Part shown: positions 43,707 through 52,402 of the stretch, piece after piece
Numbering within the stretch: position 1 is the stretch's first letter
Layout: each line of letters begins with the position of its first letter
Assembly (NCBI GenBank): GCA_965227145.1
Contig: OZ245730.1
Coordinates: 1-64,000, forward strand
Source: JACKAQ01 sp965227145
GTDB taxonomy: Bacteria; Calditrichota; Calditrichia; RBG-13-44-9; J075
DNA length: 64,000 bases
Direction: 5' to 3'
Position numbers and translations under genes: made by a program
Notes under the pieces: generated by a model
What the model saw: only the letters and a program-made list of their open reading frames with translations
Database searches by the model: none
Told to the model about the DNA's origin: nothing

Positions 43707-43771
43707 GTAGAAAAATATTTTTTAATTTTTTTTGAAAATAGTCGTTGATAGAAGGAGCTTGAAAACGGCAC

Positions 43772-43795
43772 AACCGGCAAATGGATTCGCCGGTT
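43772..43795 (+). repeat. Hairpin before the kinase-like gene
   Basis: AACCGGC (43772-43778) pairs with GCCGGTT (43789-43795) across a ten-base loop, just upstream of AAGGAG for the next gene. There is no T-run after it. It may shape translation of the next gene or be a repeat. Confidence 0.4.
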
Positions 43796-43820
43796 AAAAT
43801 CACAAGGAGTGTGAACAGGG

Positions 43821-44765
43821 ATGTTTAAAAAGCTCATTAGCAATTTTAACGAAACCGGCGCAGCGGCAAGCGAAAAACCCGCAGCAACCGCTGCCCGGAT
43901 CTCCGAATTGGAAGCGCGGCTATCAGCCATTCAGGAAAATGCGCTGGAAACAGCGCCGCCAAAAGTGCAATCAATCGCACAATCTACACCGCCCACCCAA
44001 CTCAATTCCCAACATTCAAACGTAGATAATAATCTGCTAAAAACCATTTCGCTTGCGGCGTTAACCGAAGTGATCGGCGGCGTTGTGCACGAAATAAACA
44101 ACCCGCTTCAGGTGATTATGGGGCGAACCCAAATAGCCCGGATGGGAAAAAAAACAGAAGAGAGCCTCGAGATTATCGAATCGCAGACCATGCGTATTGC
44201 GAACCTTATTCGCGGGCTGCAGTCATTTGCAAGCCGCGATAGCAAAACGGAGCAAATAGACATCAGCACAACCATCAACGCTGTGATGAATTTGGTGAAA
44301 ACCCAATTTTACAAACGTAGTATTCAAATTGAAGTAGAAATTGGGAAAGTGCCGGTTTTTATGGGAAATCCGATCACTTTTCAGCAAATCGTGCTGAGCG
44401 GTATGCTTAGCGCCAAACGGCGAATTGAGCATAACGGACAGTTAAAAATCAGCGTAAAAAGTTCTGAAAAAAATATGTTGGAACTTGAGATCCGCGATTC
44501 TGCGCCGATAATGGATGAACAACTGATCAGAAATATCGGCAAGCCTTTTATGGAGGCTTTGGAAGATCCCGAAGCGGGTGACCACTACGGGCTGATCGCA
44601 AGTATTGAAATGGTCCGGCATTTGGGTGGGGCAGCAAGTTTGACAGCCACACCCCCGCAAGGAAATAAGTTGATGTTTAACGTGCCCATCGGGCTACATA
44701 AGGACGTGAATATATATGCGCAGGGAGCAGAAAAAATATCCCAATTTACAGGAGAGCACATGTAG
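43821..44765 (+). CDS. Histidine-kinase-like protein with degenerate ATP-binding domain
   Basis: A 314-residue cytoplasmic protein. An H-box with His90 is well kept (GGVVHEINNPLQVIMGRTQI). The C-terminal half has the shape of an HATPase domain, but the N-box position reads QQIVLSGMLSAKRR without the Asn, and the G1 position reads IRDSAPIMDEQ without the Gly pair. HYGLIASIEMVRHLGG corresponds to the G2 region. It may be a pseudokinase, a phosphotransfer protein or a partner scaffold. The N-terminal 65 residues are low-complexity. It lies between fliA and an unusual membrane protein that overlaps its end by 50 bases. Confidence 0.75.
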   Translation: MFKKLISNFNETGAAASEKPAATAARISELEARLSAIQENALETAPPKVQSIAQSTPPTQLNSQHSNVDNNLLKTISLAALTEVIGGVVHEINNPLQVIMGRTQIARMGKKTEESLEIIESQTMRIANLIRGLQSFASRDSKTEQIDISTTINAVMNLVKTQFYKRSIQIEVEIGKVPVFMGNPITFQQIVLSGMLSAKRRIEHNGQLKISVKSSEKNMLELEIRDSAPIMDEQLIRNIGKPFMEALEDPEAGDHYGLIASIEMVRHLGGAASLTATPPQGNKLMFNVPIGLHKDVNIYAQGAEKISQFTGEHM

Positions 44766-46302
44766 CCTCCTGCAGAATGTGCGGCATTTGGCTAAAAATT
44801 TATCCGGCCGGATGCTGTTATTTTTGATTGCGCTAACAATAGCCGCATACGGTTTAGATTATTCCTACCAACAAAACAATCGAGAAACAGTACTCACTTT
44901 TCGCAGCGAGTCGCCCGTAAAGGTTGTTGCGCTGGATCCTCCGGCGATGACCACCAAAATTGTATTGAAAATTACGGGGCTGACCGTTCAGCAAAATGAA
45001 ATCCAAAGCGACGATTGGACAATTCCCCAGCTATCCGCCGTGATTGGCTATCGCTGCATTCCTTACAGCCAGAACATACTGTTAATAATCGATTTACTGC
45101 ATCCTGTGGATTTCCAGTTGAATCCCCGGGCAAACGGTTTTGAACTGTCGATTCGCGACGCTCAATTTCGCGATCCGGTTGAACACGATTTCTTTCGTGG
45201 GATGCATTATCAGCAAATGGGTGAATACGATATGGCATTATCGCTGTATCAGCAGGTGGCGCGGGCGCGGAAAAAGCATCGCTATGTCTTTTACAAAGCC
45301 GGGCAAATCCGGTTGATACATGAAGAATATCAAAAAGCGGAAACCAATTTTAAAATTGCCCTCTCCAATGGATGTGACTCGCTGGGAATTTACCGGGAAC
45401 TGAGTAAAATTTACCGGATTTACGGCAATCGCAAACTTGCCGAAAAATACGAGCAGCAATACCGCAAACAATCACCTAAGCCCGCTCCCCCGGCAAACGG
45501 ATTGCTGGAAGATATCGATTTTGCCGGAATTATCGCTGCGGACAGCGCCGCGACCAATGTCGCAGAAAGTGACGACGAAACCCCTGCATATTTGGCGCAG
45601 TTCCGGGAAATGCTTTCCGGTTTTCCGCAATCGCTCTCCTTTATTTTGATGGGTTTGCCGCTGCTCTTTCTGGCTTGGGCGATCCCGTTCACTTTCAAAC
45701 GGCTGCGTAAATCCAAAAATAAACCGCAAGCCGTTCGCAAAATGGCCAAAAAGAACGCCCAAAAAGTTGTAAAATCCGCAGTTGCGCAACAGGCTGCTGC
45801 CGAAAAAGCCCAAAAGAAAGCGAGCCGGGAGCATCGACCGCATGTTGTTATTCAACCTGCAAAACCTGCACCGAAAAATAGTGGTAAAAATTTGCAGTTA
45901 AACGACTTAAGTCGTGAATACAGCGATGCAAATCCGCAAGTCGATGCACTGATCGACCAATTGCTCGGCAAAACCGCAAACGGATTTCGTCCATCTGCAA
46001 ATACCGTAAATGATGGCGAAGACGAGCCGGTGAATCCAGAGAACACATCCGCCGACCAAACCCGCAAAATGGCCCGGGAACTCAATCTCGGTCAGGGCGA
46101 GGTGGAGCTGGCGCTCAAATTATCGTCCATGCATCTGCATTCCAACCGGCAACGGGATATTCGCTCACACATACTCGATTTACACCGCCAACACCTCAGC
46201 ATCGATGAAATAGCCCGGGAAGCCAATCTCGGCAAAGGCGAAGTGGAGCTGTTTTTGCGCCTCGCCAAAGCGCATCAAAATGGAAACGGGAAACAACGGT
46301 AA
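44716..46302 (+). CDS. Membrane protein with AMIN-like, TPR and two C-terminal HTH-like repeats
   Basis: A 528-residue protein of unrecognised family. One helix lies at about 33-50, then a beta-rich region that may be AMIN-like (VKVVALDPPAMTTKIVLKIT, FELSIRDAQF), TPR repeats at about 155-250 (GMHYQQMGEYDMALSLYQQV, ETNFKIALSNG), a second helix at about 308-330 and a Lys-rich stretch. The cytoplasmic tail carries two copies of an HTH-like unit (ARELNLGQGEVELALKLS and AREANLGKGEVELFLRLA), a pattern known from YlxL/DUF6115-type proteins of flagellar operons. Its start overlaps the previous gene by 50 bases; GTG at 44779 is an alternative. A sensing or scaffolding role tied to flagella is inference. 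Confidence 0.65.
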   Translation: MRREQKKYPNLQESTCSLLQNVRHLAKNLSGRMLLFLIALTIAAYGLDYSYQQNNRETVLTFRSESPVKVVALDPPAMTTKIVLKITGLTVQQNEIQSDDWTIPQLSAVIGYRCIPYSQNILLIIDLLHPVDFQLNPRANGFELSIRDAQFRDPVEHDFFRGMHYQQMGEYDMALSLYQQVARARKKHRYVFYKAGQIRLIHEEYQKAETNFKIALSNGCDSLGIYRELSKIYRIYGNRKLAEKYEQQYRKQSPKPAPPANGLLEDIDFAGIIAADSAATNVAESDDETPAYLAQFREMLSGFPQSLSFILMGLPLLFLAWAIPFTFKRLRKSKNKPQAVRKMAKKNAQKVVKSAVAQQAAAEKAQKKASREHRPHVVIQPAKPAPKNSGKNLQLNDLSREYSDANPQVDALIDQLLGKTANGFRPSANTVNDGEDEPVNPENTSADQTRKMARELNLGQGEVELALKLSSMHLHSNRQRDIRSHILDLHRQHLSIDEIAREANLGKGEVELFLRLAKAHQNGNGKQR

Positions 46303-46327
46303 CGTTCGATCTATTTTGTAAATCCGT

Positions 46328-46354
46328 TAAAGATTTGCAGTGGATTGCCGACAA
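46328..46354 (+). promoter_or_regulatory. Sigma-28 (FliA) promoter upstream of the receiver-kinase gene
   Basis: TAAA (46328-46331), a 15-base spacer and GCCGACAA (46347-46354) match the sigma-28 consensus TAAA-N15-GCCGATAA with one mismatch and exact spacing. It lies in the 196-base gap before the hybrid kinase at 46499. Confidence 0.65.
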
Positions 46355-46498
46355 TTCATCCCTTACGCTTTTTCTATGTTGCTCCGTTTCTGAGAAAACC
46401 ATAAACACCAACAATTGCATTAATGATAAATTTGTTTTAGTTTACCACATCTAAAGCAATGAATTATTGTAGAAAATGTTGTTAGACAGGGTACTGTT

Positions 46499-47674
46499 AT
46501 GATTGATTTTGACCCAAAACAGGTAAAAATATTAATTGTAGAAGATACTCGCGAAAGCCTGGATCTGTTGACTTATTTTCTGAAACCCAGCGGGTATCAA
46601 CTCATATCCGTAATTGATGGCGTTGAAGCGCTGGAATACATCAACAAAGAATTGCCAGACCTGATATTACTGGATGTTATGCTGCCCCGACTCAATGGTT
46701 TTCAGGTATGTGAACGGTTGAAAAAAGATAAACGCACCTTTCACATTCCCATCATCATGATTACCGCGTTAAAAGATTTGAAAGACAAAATTCGCGCGCT
46801 GGAAGCCGGTGCAGACGATTTTGTAACCAAACCGTTTGATAGTGTTGAGCTGGTTGCGCGGGTAAAATCTTTATTGAAAAGCAAATTTTATTACGATAAG
46901 CTCAAACAACAAAACATCGAGCTGGAGCGTCAAAAAAGTGCCCTCGAAGAAGAAGACCGGCTAAAAGAGCAACTGACTGAACTCATCGCTCATGATATGC
47001 GGTCGCCGTTGAACCAGATATCCATCAGCCTGCAAATGATTGAAATGATGAACAAAAGCGGCCAAGCCATTGACAGCGACAAATACACCCGGCGCATCGA
47101 AATGGGCAAACACCAGTTGCTGCGAATGATTTTGAGCCTGTTGGACATCAGCCGGCTGGAGCGCGGAAAATACATGCTACAACCGGTGGCAATCAATTTG
47201 GCATTCATGTTGCGTGCGCCCATCAAACGCTATCGCGATCTCCCGGAAAACAAACAAAAGCTGATAGAGCTGCAGGTTGATAAAGATTTGCGCAATGTTT
47301 ATATGGATTCCGAGCTGTTCGAGCGCATTATCGATAACATTCTGGATTTTGCCTACCGCCACTCACTGGATAAAAGCCGCATTCACATCGACGCCGTTGA
47401 CAACGAAGCAGACGAAAATATCACCCTGAACATCACTTACGAAGGCAAAACCATCCCTCAGGAATTCCGGGAAAAGCTGTTTAACAAAATGGCACAACTG
47501 GAGCTCAAAAATGCGAATATTTATCGCAGTAAAGGGTTAGGGCTATATTTCTGCAAAGTTGCATTAACATCGCAGGGTGGCGATATTACTGTTGACAGGG
47601 ATTACGACAAAGGATTACGTTTCCAACTGCTGCTTCCCACCAAAAAAACAAATGTCTCGGTTGTCGTTTCATAA
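46499..47674 (+). CDS. Receiver-histidine kinase hybrid
   Basis: A 391-residue two-component protein. Residues 1-125 are a receiver domain with acceptor Asp59 (LILLDVMLP) and Lys111 (VTKPFD). A coiled coil (about 130-160) leads to a HisKA domain with His165 (LIAHDMRSPLNQISIS) and an HATPase domain with an N-box (ERIIDNILDFAYRH) and G2 box (SKGLGLYFCKVAL). The G1 position, ITYEGKTIPQEFREKL, lacks the usual DxGxG. There is no membrane segment, so it is a cytoplasmic response kinase. A sigma-28 type promoter upstream ties it to flagellar control. Confidence 0.88.
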   Translation: MIDFDPKQVKILIVEDTRESLDLLTYFLKPSGYQLISVIDGVEALEYINKELPDLILLDVMLPRLNGFQVCERLKKDKRTFHIPIIMITALKDLKDKIRALEAGADDFVTKPFDSVELVARVKSLLKSKFYYDKLKQQNIELERQKSALEEEDRLKEQLTELIAHDMRSPLNQISISLQMIEMMNKSGQAIDSDKYTRRIEMGKHQLLRMILSLLDISRLERGKYMLQPVAINLAFMLRAPIKRYRDLPENKQKLIELQVDKDLRNVYMDSELFERIIDNILDFAYRHSLDKSRIHIDAVDNEADENITLNITYEGKTIPQEFREKLFNKMAQLELKNANIYRSKGLGLYFCKVALTSQGGDITVDRDYDKGLRFQLLLPTKKTNVSVVVS

Positions 47675-47965
47675 ATCTGCAATTAGCTGTTTGTTCTCCA
47701 TTTTGTGATTAAAAAATGTTTATAAATCACTTAGCGAGTCCGTTTGGACAGTAGAGTACGCCCGTTATGGAGGCAGGCAATATTAATTTGTTCTTAATAA
47801 TTGTGGCTAATTGTCGAAAATTTTATAAGGCAAGAAGGCTAAATCAGCTGTACACAATTAAGCCAAATGGTTTCTAAAATTGTTGTTTCGGAAGGTGCAA
47901 TTACAGATTTTTCAGATATTTATTCATCCCTGGGGAAGAGGGAATTAATAGCAATGGAGAGCTAA
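47675..47965. other. Long AT-rich leader before fapA
   Basis: 291 bases with no convincing gene. It contains a short GTCC-GTTT-GGAC hairpin followed by a GC-richer patch (TACGCCCGTTATGGAGGCAG) in otherwise AT-rich sequence. This could be the structured 5' leader of fapA. It does not match the c-di-GMP-I, fluoride or preQ1 patterns that I checked. Confidence 0.35.
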
Positions 47966-49381
47966 ATGTCCGCAACTGTTGTCAAGCAAACCCAAAAAAT
48001 AGAGACCGATTTATTTCTGATCGAGATCGCTGAAGATGGGATGTCTGCATTTGCACGCATCAAAAACTTCTCTGAACCACTCCAGAAAATAGCGTCAGAA
48101 TTGAAACAATTGCTCTCGGAACATCATATTACCCGCGGACTAATTTCCGAGAATGCCCGAAAACTGTTAAAAGACCAAAATCCGAATCAACGTATGGTTA
48201 TTGCCAAAGGCGTTCAGCCGGTTCCGGGAAAAGCGGCGGAAGTCCGGGAAATATCCAAATTTATTTCTCGCGCCGAAATCGATCCAAACCGGTTGAAGGT
48301 TTCGGATTTGGGGGAGTTAAAACACCAGAATCTTGTTTTCAAAGATAAGCCGCTGATCCGCATTATTCCACCTGTTCCCACGCAAGATGGCTGGACCGTA
48401 ACCGGCACGCGAATACCGGCAAAAATACAAGTTTCCATGGAGCGCCCGAAAATTATTACCGGCCCGAATACGGCGTTTTCGCCGGAAGATCCGGATTTGA
48501 TTATCGCCACGGCAGATGGGCTTGCCACATTTGTGGAGCAAACTGTTGCTGTTCAAGCATATACCGTGGTTAAAGGTGATATGGGTCCGGAAATTGGCTC
48601 GCTGGATGAAAAACGCCCGGTGCTGGTTTTGGGCGATGTAAAAGCCGGAAGCACCATAGAATCTTCCGGTGATGTCGAAATTTACGGCACCGTTGAAGAT
48701 GTCAGTATCAAATCCGGCAGGGATATTATTATCCATCGCGGATTTGTGGGACGCGGCAAAGGGACATTAAAATCGCAGCGCCACACAATTTTAACCTTTG
48801 CGCTGTATCAAACCATCGAAGCGAATGATACGGTGTTTTTTCTGACTGAGTTAATTGGATGCAAAGTATCTGCCGGACGCAAAGTTATCGGGCGCACCGG
48901 TGGAATAATCGGCGGAGAAACGGAAGGTTTATTTGGCATTCAAGTGCATTTTGCCGGTAGCGAAGAAGCTGTGGTAACCAAACTGATGGTCGGACGCAGG
49001 GAACAGTTGGTTCGCCGCAAACGGGAAATGGACGATCTGATTGTTCAATATCAGGAATCGATCAAAGAAAATAAGCAAAAAATGTATGAATTGGTGATGA
49101 AGCAGATCGATAACAAAATTACCGATAACGAGCTTGAGCACCTGAATTCTTTGCAAATAGAGAAAAAAATGATCCCCGAAAAAATCCGTGAAATCGAAGA
49201 GAAACTCACTAACATTAACGAATTAGTGAAAGATCTGGAAAATGCGGATATCGAAATCCGGGGAATTGTAAATGAAAAAGTATCGCTCAGCATTTGCGAT
49301 GCCCGGTTAATGGTGCAGGAAAAAGCCCGGCGAAAACGATACTATCTTTCCGGTGATAAAATTCTCGCCGGATCGCTTTAG
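47966..49381 (+). CDS. FapA family (DUF342) protein
   Basis: A 471-residue protein of the FapA family, which takes part in flagellar assembly and cell-surface regulation in several bacteria. The core has VVKGDMGPEIGSLDEKRPVL, GDVEIYGTVEDVSIKSGRDI and repeated right-handed beta-helix turns ending near GGIIGGETEGLFGIQV. The C-terminal 130 residues form a long coiled coil (RREQLVRRKREMDDLIVQYQ and onward). GGAG precedes the start. A terminator follows at 49408. Its site at the end of the flagellar run supports a flagellar link. Confidence 0.82.
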   Translation: MSATVVKQTQKIETDLFLIEIAEDGMSAFARIKNFSEPLQKIASELKQLLSEHHITRGLISENARKLLKDQNPNQRMVIAKGVQPVPGKAAEVREISKFISRAEIDPNRLKVSDLGELKHQNLVFKDKPLIRIIPPVPTQDGWTVTGTRIPAKIQVSMERPKIITGPNTAFSPEDPDLIIATADGLATFVEQTVAVQAYTVVKGDMGPEIGSLDEKRPVLVLGDVKAGSTIESSGDVEIYGTVEDVSIKSGRDIIIHRGFVGRGKGTLKSQRHTILTFALYQTIEANDTVFFLTELIGCKVSAGRKVIGRTGGIIGGETEGLFGIQVHFAGSEEAVVTKLMVGRREQLVRRKREMDDLIVQYQESIKENKQKMYELVMKQIDNKITDNELEHLNSLQIEKKMIPEKIREIEEKLTNINELVKDLENADIEIRGIVNEKVSLSICDARLMVQEKARRKRYYLSGDKILAGSL

Positions 49382-49407
49382 CGTAAAAAAATTGACACTG
49401 TTTTTTG

Positions 49408-49435
49408 CCCCGCCTTTGAGCGGGGTTTGTTTTTT
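49408..49435 (+). terminator. Intrinsic terminator after fapA
   Basis: CCCCGC (49408-49413), a six-base loop and GCGGGG (49420-49425) are followed by TTTGTTTTTT. It ends the flagellar transcript 27 bases after the fapA stop. Confidence 0.85.
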
Positions 49436-49555
49436 ATGGCAGATTGGGTTGTGGTAACAATCGCAATTAAGCTAACCTGTAAAATATTGCAACCATTAGT
49501 ACCGGTTTACGTAAAAAAAGTGTTGGAGAGTTAACAAAGATAAAGGTGAAAAATT

Positions 49556-49810
49556 ATGAAACGATTAAGCCGTTCCAGAAAAGATCAGAAAATCAGTGGC
49601 GTTATTGGCGGGTTGGGTGAGTATTTTGGTATCGATTCAAACGTGTTGCGACTTGCGGCAATTTTGCTCTTCTTTTTTACGGCCGGATTACCGGTGTTGG
49701 TAACTTACATTGCCGCATGGTTTATATTGCCGGAAGCGCCGTATGAGCTAAAATCCGGTGAGCGGGAAATTTTGGAGGATACGCCTTCTGAACCGGCAAA
49801 CTCGCATTAA
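49556..49810 (+). CDS. PspC domain protein
   Basis: An 84-residue protein with a PspC domain: MKRLSRSRKDQKISGVIGGL, GEYFGIDSNVLRLAAILLFF and a hydrophobic helix to about residue 61. PspC proteins take part in envelope-stress signalling (phage-shock response). Only a single PspC domain and a short acidic tail are present, and no pspA or pspB is nearby. AAAGGTG precedes the start. It is a single-gene unit between two terminators. Confidence 0.88.
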   Translation: MKRLSRSRKDQKISGVIGGLGEYFGIDSNVLRLAAILLFFFTAGLPVLVTYIAAWFILPEAPYELKSGEREILEDTPSEPANSH

Positions 49811-49857
49811 CACGGTTGAAATTGCGAAACAGGCAAATGAATATCTACGCATTTATT

Positions 49858-49887
49858 AGCCGGAAAAATATTTTTCCGGCTTTTTTT
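49858..49887. terminator. Bidirectional terminator between pspC and the deacetylase gene
   Basis: A perfect 24-base palindrome (AGCCGGAAAAAT and its complement, 49858-49881) is followed by seven T on the plus strand. It ends pspC. The inner A/T stretch may also serve the minus-strand deacetylase gene, whose stop codon (49886) touches it. Confidence 0.8.
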
Positions 49888-51391
49888 ATGTTTCGATAGT
49901 TTGGCTATCTTGTTTAAAATTAATAGCTTGACGCCAGTTATTTGCGATTGCAGCACCGGTTGTCATTTCTGCGCCGTCAGTTTTCCCCATCTGCAAAATA
50001 TCTTCATAAATTTCACGCCAACCAGCAAATTTATAGGGTGTAAAATAGTTGTTATGCCAGAGCACGGTCAGGCATCCGCCAAAATCCCGAACTGTATCGC
50101 ACAGTTGCCGGATGTCTGCGAGAACGTCGGATAACGGCAGTTTCATGTAAGAACGGTAAGTTGCATCCATCGCAATAAGCGGGATTTCTATCAATTGGTA
50201 CGGGCGATCTTCCCGAATATTATATGGTTGAAAAGGGAAACAACAGCCGTTGCGAAATCCCGGCAACTCCGCGAAACCCAATGTTGAATCATATTGGATT
50301 CCGGCATTTTCCAGAATGTCGAATGTTTTGGTGATGTCGAAACAAAGGTAGTGGAACCGTCCGCCGGATACGGGTGCGTCAAACCGTGCGATATCTTCTT
50401 CGAATTGCGCTTCAGAAATGCTGCTGCCAAAACTGCCGTGAATACCAATTTCCGCCCCGGCTTGCCGCAGTATTTGAAAAGTCTGGCGAATTTTAGTCAT
50501 GCGAAGATCGTAATCGGCATTTTGCAATAACTGCCGATATTCACCGGAGCGTTTGGGTTTGAAAAAATAGCCCGGGTCGTATGTTTTTTGGGAAGTTTTA
50601 TCACTGGCAAAGCCTTTTTCATCGGCGGTTTTCGCAAAAACGGCGTTGCTTCGGGCGATAAAATAATATGAGCTTTTTGCGCCGAAAGTTGCTTCCAAAT
50701 CATTGATATCATGCAAGTTAAAGCAAGTGTCGTTGCCGCGTGTTTTCTCCCGGAGAATGTGCCAGCTATCGCTAAATTGCTTTCGTTTTAGTGTGGCTGC
50801 CAAATCGGCTTTCCATCCGGTTGTTGCTTCGTCGATATCGTGTGTTAAGCAAATATCATACGGTCGTCCGGCTGTGGGTTGCACTGCCAACTTCAGCGAA
50901 TATGCCTGCTCAATGGCGGCTTTCAGCACAGCAAAATAATAATTGACGACCGGCAGCCGAATGATCTTCAGCCGGTGTTGCAGACTCTCTGTAAACGGGT
51001 AGCGGATTGCGGAATGCTGTTGCATATAAACATATTCTTGCCAGCCACTCAAAAAATAAAAGGCACTGGCGAACAAATCGTGACGGATAAAAATGCGTTC
51101 ACCGATAGTTTCCAGCAATGGCAAATGGGAAGCGGCAGGAAACAAAACCGGAATTTTTTTATCCCGCCATTTTGTCCAGACAATCGTCTGCTCATCCAAT
51201 AGTTTGTGATTGCGAAACACGTTGCTTGCGGATGCAAAAACATTGACAGGCAGATGCTCTGTGCCATATCCCAGTTGGATTTCAGCCGGAACGGCATAAA
51301 TGGAACGAAAATAGTTAACAATGTATTCCAACTGATTTTTGTCCAGGCAAGCAGGCATACTTTTTCCGTTAAGTTTTGAAAAATTAACCAA
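49886..51391 (-). CDS. Polysaccharide deacetylase-like protein
   Basis: A 501-residue protein. An N-terminal region of about 165 residues (DUF7033-like by position: NVFASASNVF, FPAASHLPLLETIGERIFIR, ASAFYFLSGWQEYV) precedes a CE4-type NodB-like domain with CLTHDIDEA, the metal-binding-like EIGIHGSFGSSIS and STLGFAELPGFRNGCCFPFQ. Such proteins process surface polysaccharides. It is divergent from the sulfotransferase gene, with a shared 110-base promoter region. Deacetylase activity is inferred from the fold signature only. Confidence 0.75.
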   Translation of the reverse strand: MVNFSKLNGKSMPACLDKNQLEYIVNYFRSIYAVPAEIQLGYGTEHLPVNVFASASNVFRNHKLLDEQTIVWTKWRDKKIPVLFPAASHLPLLETIGERIFIRHDLFASAFYFLSGWQEYVYMQQHSAIRYPFTESLQHRLKIIRLPVVNYYFAVLKAAIEQAYSLKLAVQPTAGRPYDICLTHDIDEATTGWKADLAATLKRKQFSDSWHILREKTRGNDTCFNLHDINDLEATFGAKSSYYFIARSNAVFAKTADEKGFASDKTSQKTYDPGYFFKPKRSGEYRQLLQNADYDLRMTKIRQTFQILRQAGAEIGIHGSFGSSISEAQFEEDIARFDAPVSGGRFHYLCFDITKTFDILENAGIQYDSTLGFAELPGFRNGCCFPFQPYNIREDRPYQLIEIPLIAMDATYRSYMKLPLSDVLADIRQLCDTVRDFGGCLTVLWHNNYFTPYKFAGWREIYEDILQMGKTDGAEMTTGAAIANNWRQAINFKQDSQTIET

Positions 51392-51411
51392 ATCGCTATC
51401 TCAGTAAACGA

Positions 51412-51440
51412 TTGACAATAAAGCAATCTTTGTGTAAAAT
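51412..51440 (+). promoter_or_regulatory. Sigma-70 type promoter for the sulfotransferase gene
   Basis: TTGACA (51412-51417), a spacer of exactly 17 bases and TAAAAT (51435-51440) form a near-consensus housekeeping promoter. It lies in the divergent gap after the start of the deacetylase gene. The TTG that would open the longest reading frame is part of this -35 box. Confidence 0.65.
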
Positions 51441-51501
51441 AGCAAGCTTGTTGCGTGATTCTCAAGACAAACGTTATCCCAAAGAGGTCCTGGCTGCTGC
51501 C

Positions 51502-52398
51502 ATGAAGCATTTATTGAGACGGGTGATTATCCTCACCGCAGATAAGTTGGAAAACACTTCCAAGCTATTGCGCGGCGCGGCGGATAAAGTGATTCCTGAA
51601 AAACGGATTTTTTTGCTGGATTTGGAAAAATGTGGCTGGAAAACTGTTCGTCCCTGTTTTGTCCTTTCTACCGGTCGATGCGGCACTTTGCTGTTGAATG
51701 AATTATTGCTGCTTTCGCCGAATGCGGATCCCAATCACGAACCGAAACCAGAGCTGTATCGCCCATCAAAACGGGCATATGAAGAAATTGACCGGTTCCC
51801 GGAAATTTTTAGCGAAGTGTTCAAAAGCGCCCGCGAGGAATATTTGCTGAAAGCCGCGAAACAAGATAAAATTTACATCGAAACCAATAACCAAAGCACA
51901 TTTTTTGCGCCCATAATTCCGGCCGTTTTTCCAAATGCAATTTTTATCCATTTGGTTCGTCATCCGGGCAGCTTTGTGCGCAGCGGGATTCGCCGGAGAT
52001 GGTACTCAGAAGGCCATTCGCATGATATCGGGCGGATCGTTCCCAAAGATCCAAAAACAATTCAGAAATGGACAAACTATACACTTATCGAAAAAAATGG
52101 GTGGCTATGGAATGAAACCAATCAATTTATACTTGATTTTCTGACAAAAATTTCATTGGACAAACAGCTTTTTATAAAAGCTGAGGATTTATTTGTGCAA
52201 CCAGAAATCACTCGTAAAGTATATGATTTTATTGGGCTTGAAGGCTTTGATATAAAGAGTATTAAAAGATTGTTGAAACATCCGGTTAATCAACAAGTCA
52301 AAGGGGAATTTCCAAAATATAAAGATTGGAGTAAAGCAGAAAAGAGTGGCTTGAAAAATGTCGCTGTATTGGCAGAAAAATTTGGTTATACCCTTTAA
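51502..52398 (+). CDS. Sulfotransferase family protein
   Basis: A 298-residue enzyme with both PAPS-binding motifs of sulfotransferases: the 5'-phosphosulfate loop FVLSTGRCGTLLLNE and the 3'-phosphate motif FIHLVRHPGSFVRSGIRRRW. It should transfer sulfate from PAPS to a glycan or other surface molecule. I place the start at ATG 51502, because the longer frame begins inside a promoter -35 box; AAAGAGG lies about 14 bases upstream. A run of A/T-rich codons toward the 3' end differs from the flagellar genes. It lies among glycan genes, which fits sulfated surface polysaccharide. Confidence 0.85.
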   Translation: MKHLLRRVIILTADKLENTSKLLRGAADKVIPEKRIFLLDLEKCGWKTVRPCFVLSTGRCGTLLLNELLLLSPNADPNHEPKPELYRPSKRAYEEIDRFPEIFSEVFKSAREEYLLKAAKQDKIYIETNNQSTFFAPIIPAVFPNAIFIHLVRHPGSFVRSGIRRRWYSEGHSHDIGRIVPKDPKTIQKWTNYTLIEKNGWLWNETNQFILDFLTKISLDKQLFIKAEDLFVQPEITRKVYDFIGLEGFDIKSIKRLLKHPVNQQVKGEFPKYKDWSKAEKSGLKNVAVLAEKFGYTL

Positions 52399-52402
52399 TT
52401 TC

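Noticed and set aside
47740..47790. c-di-GMP riboswitch before fapA
   Set aside because: The conserved GEMM core elements are absent; only a small hairpin and a GC-richer patch are visible.
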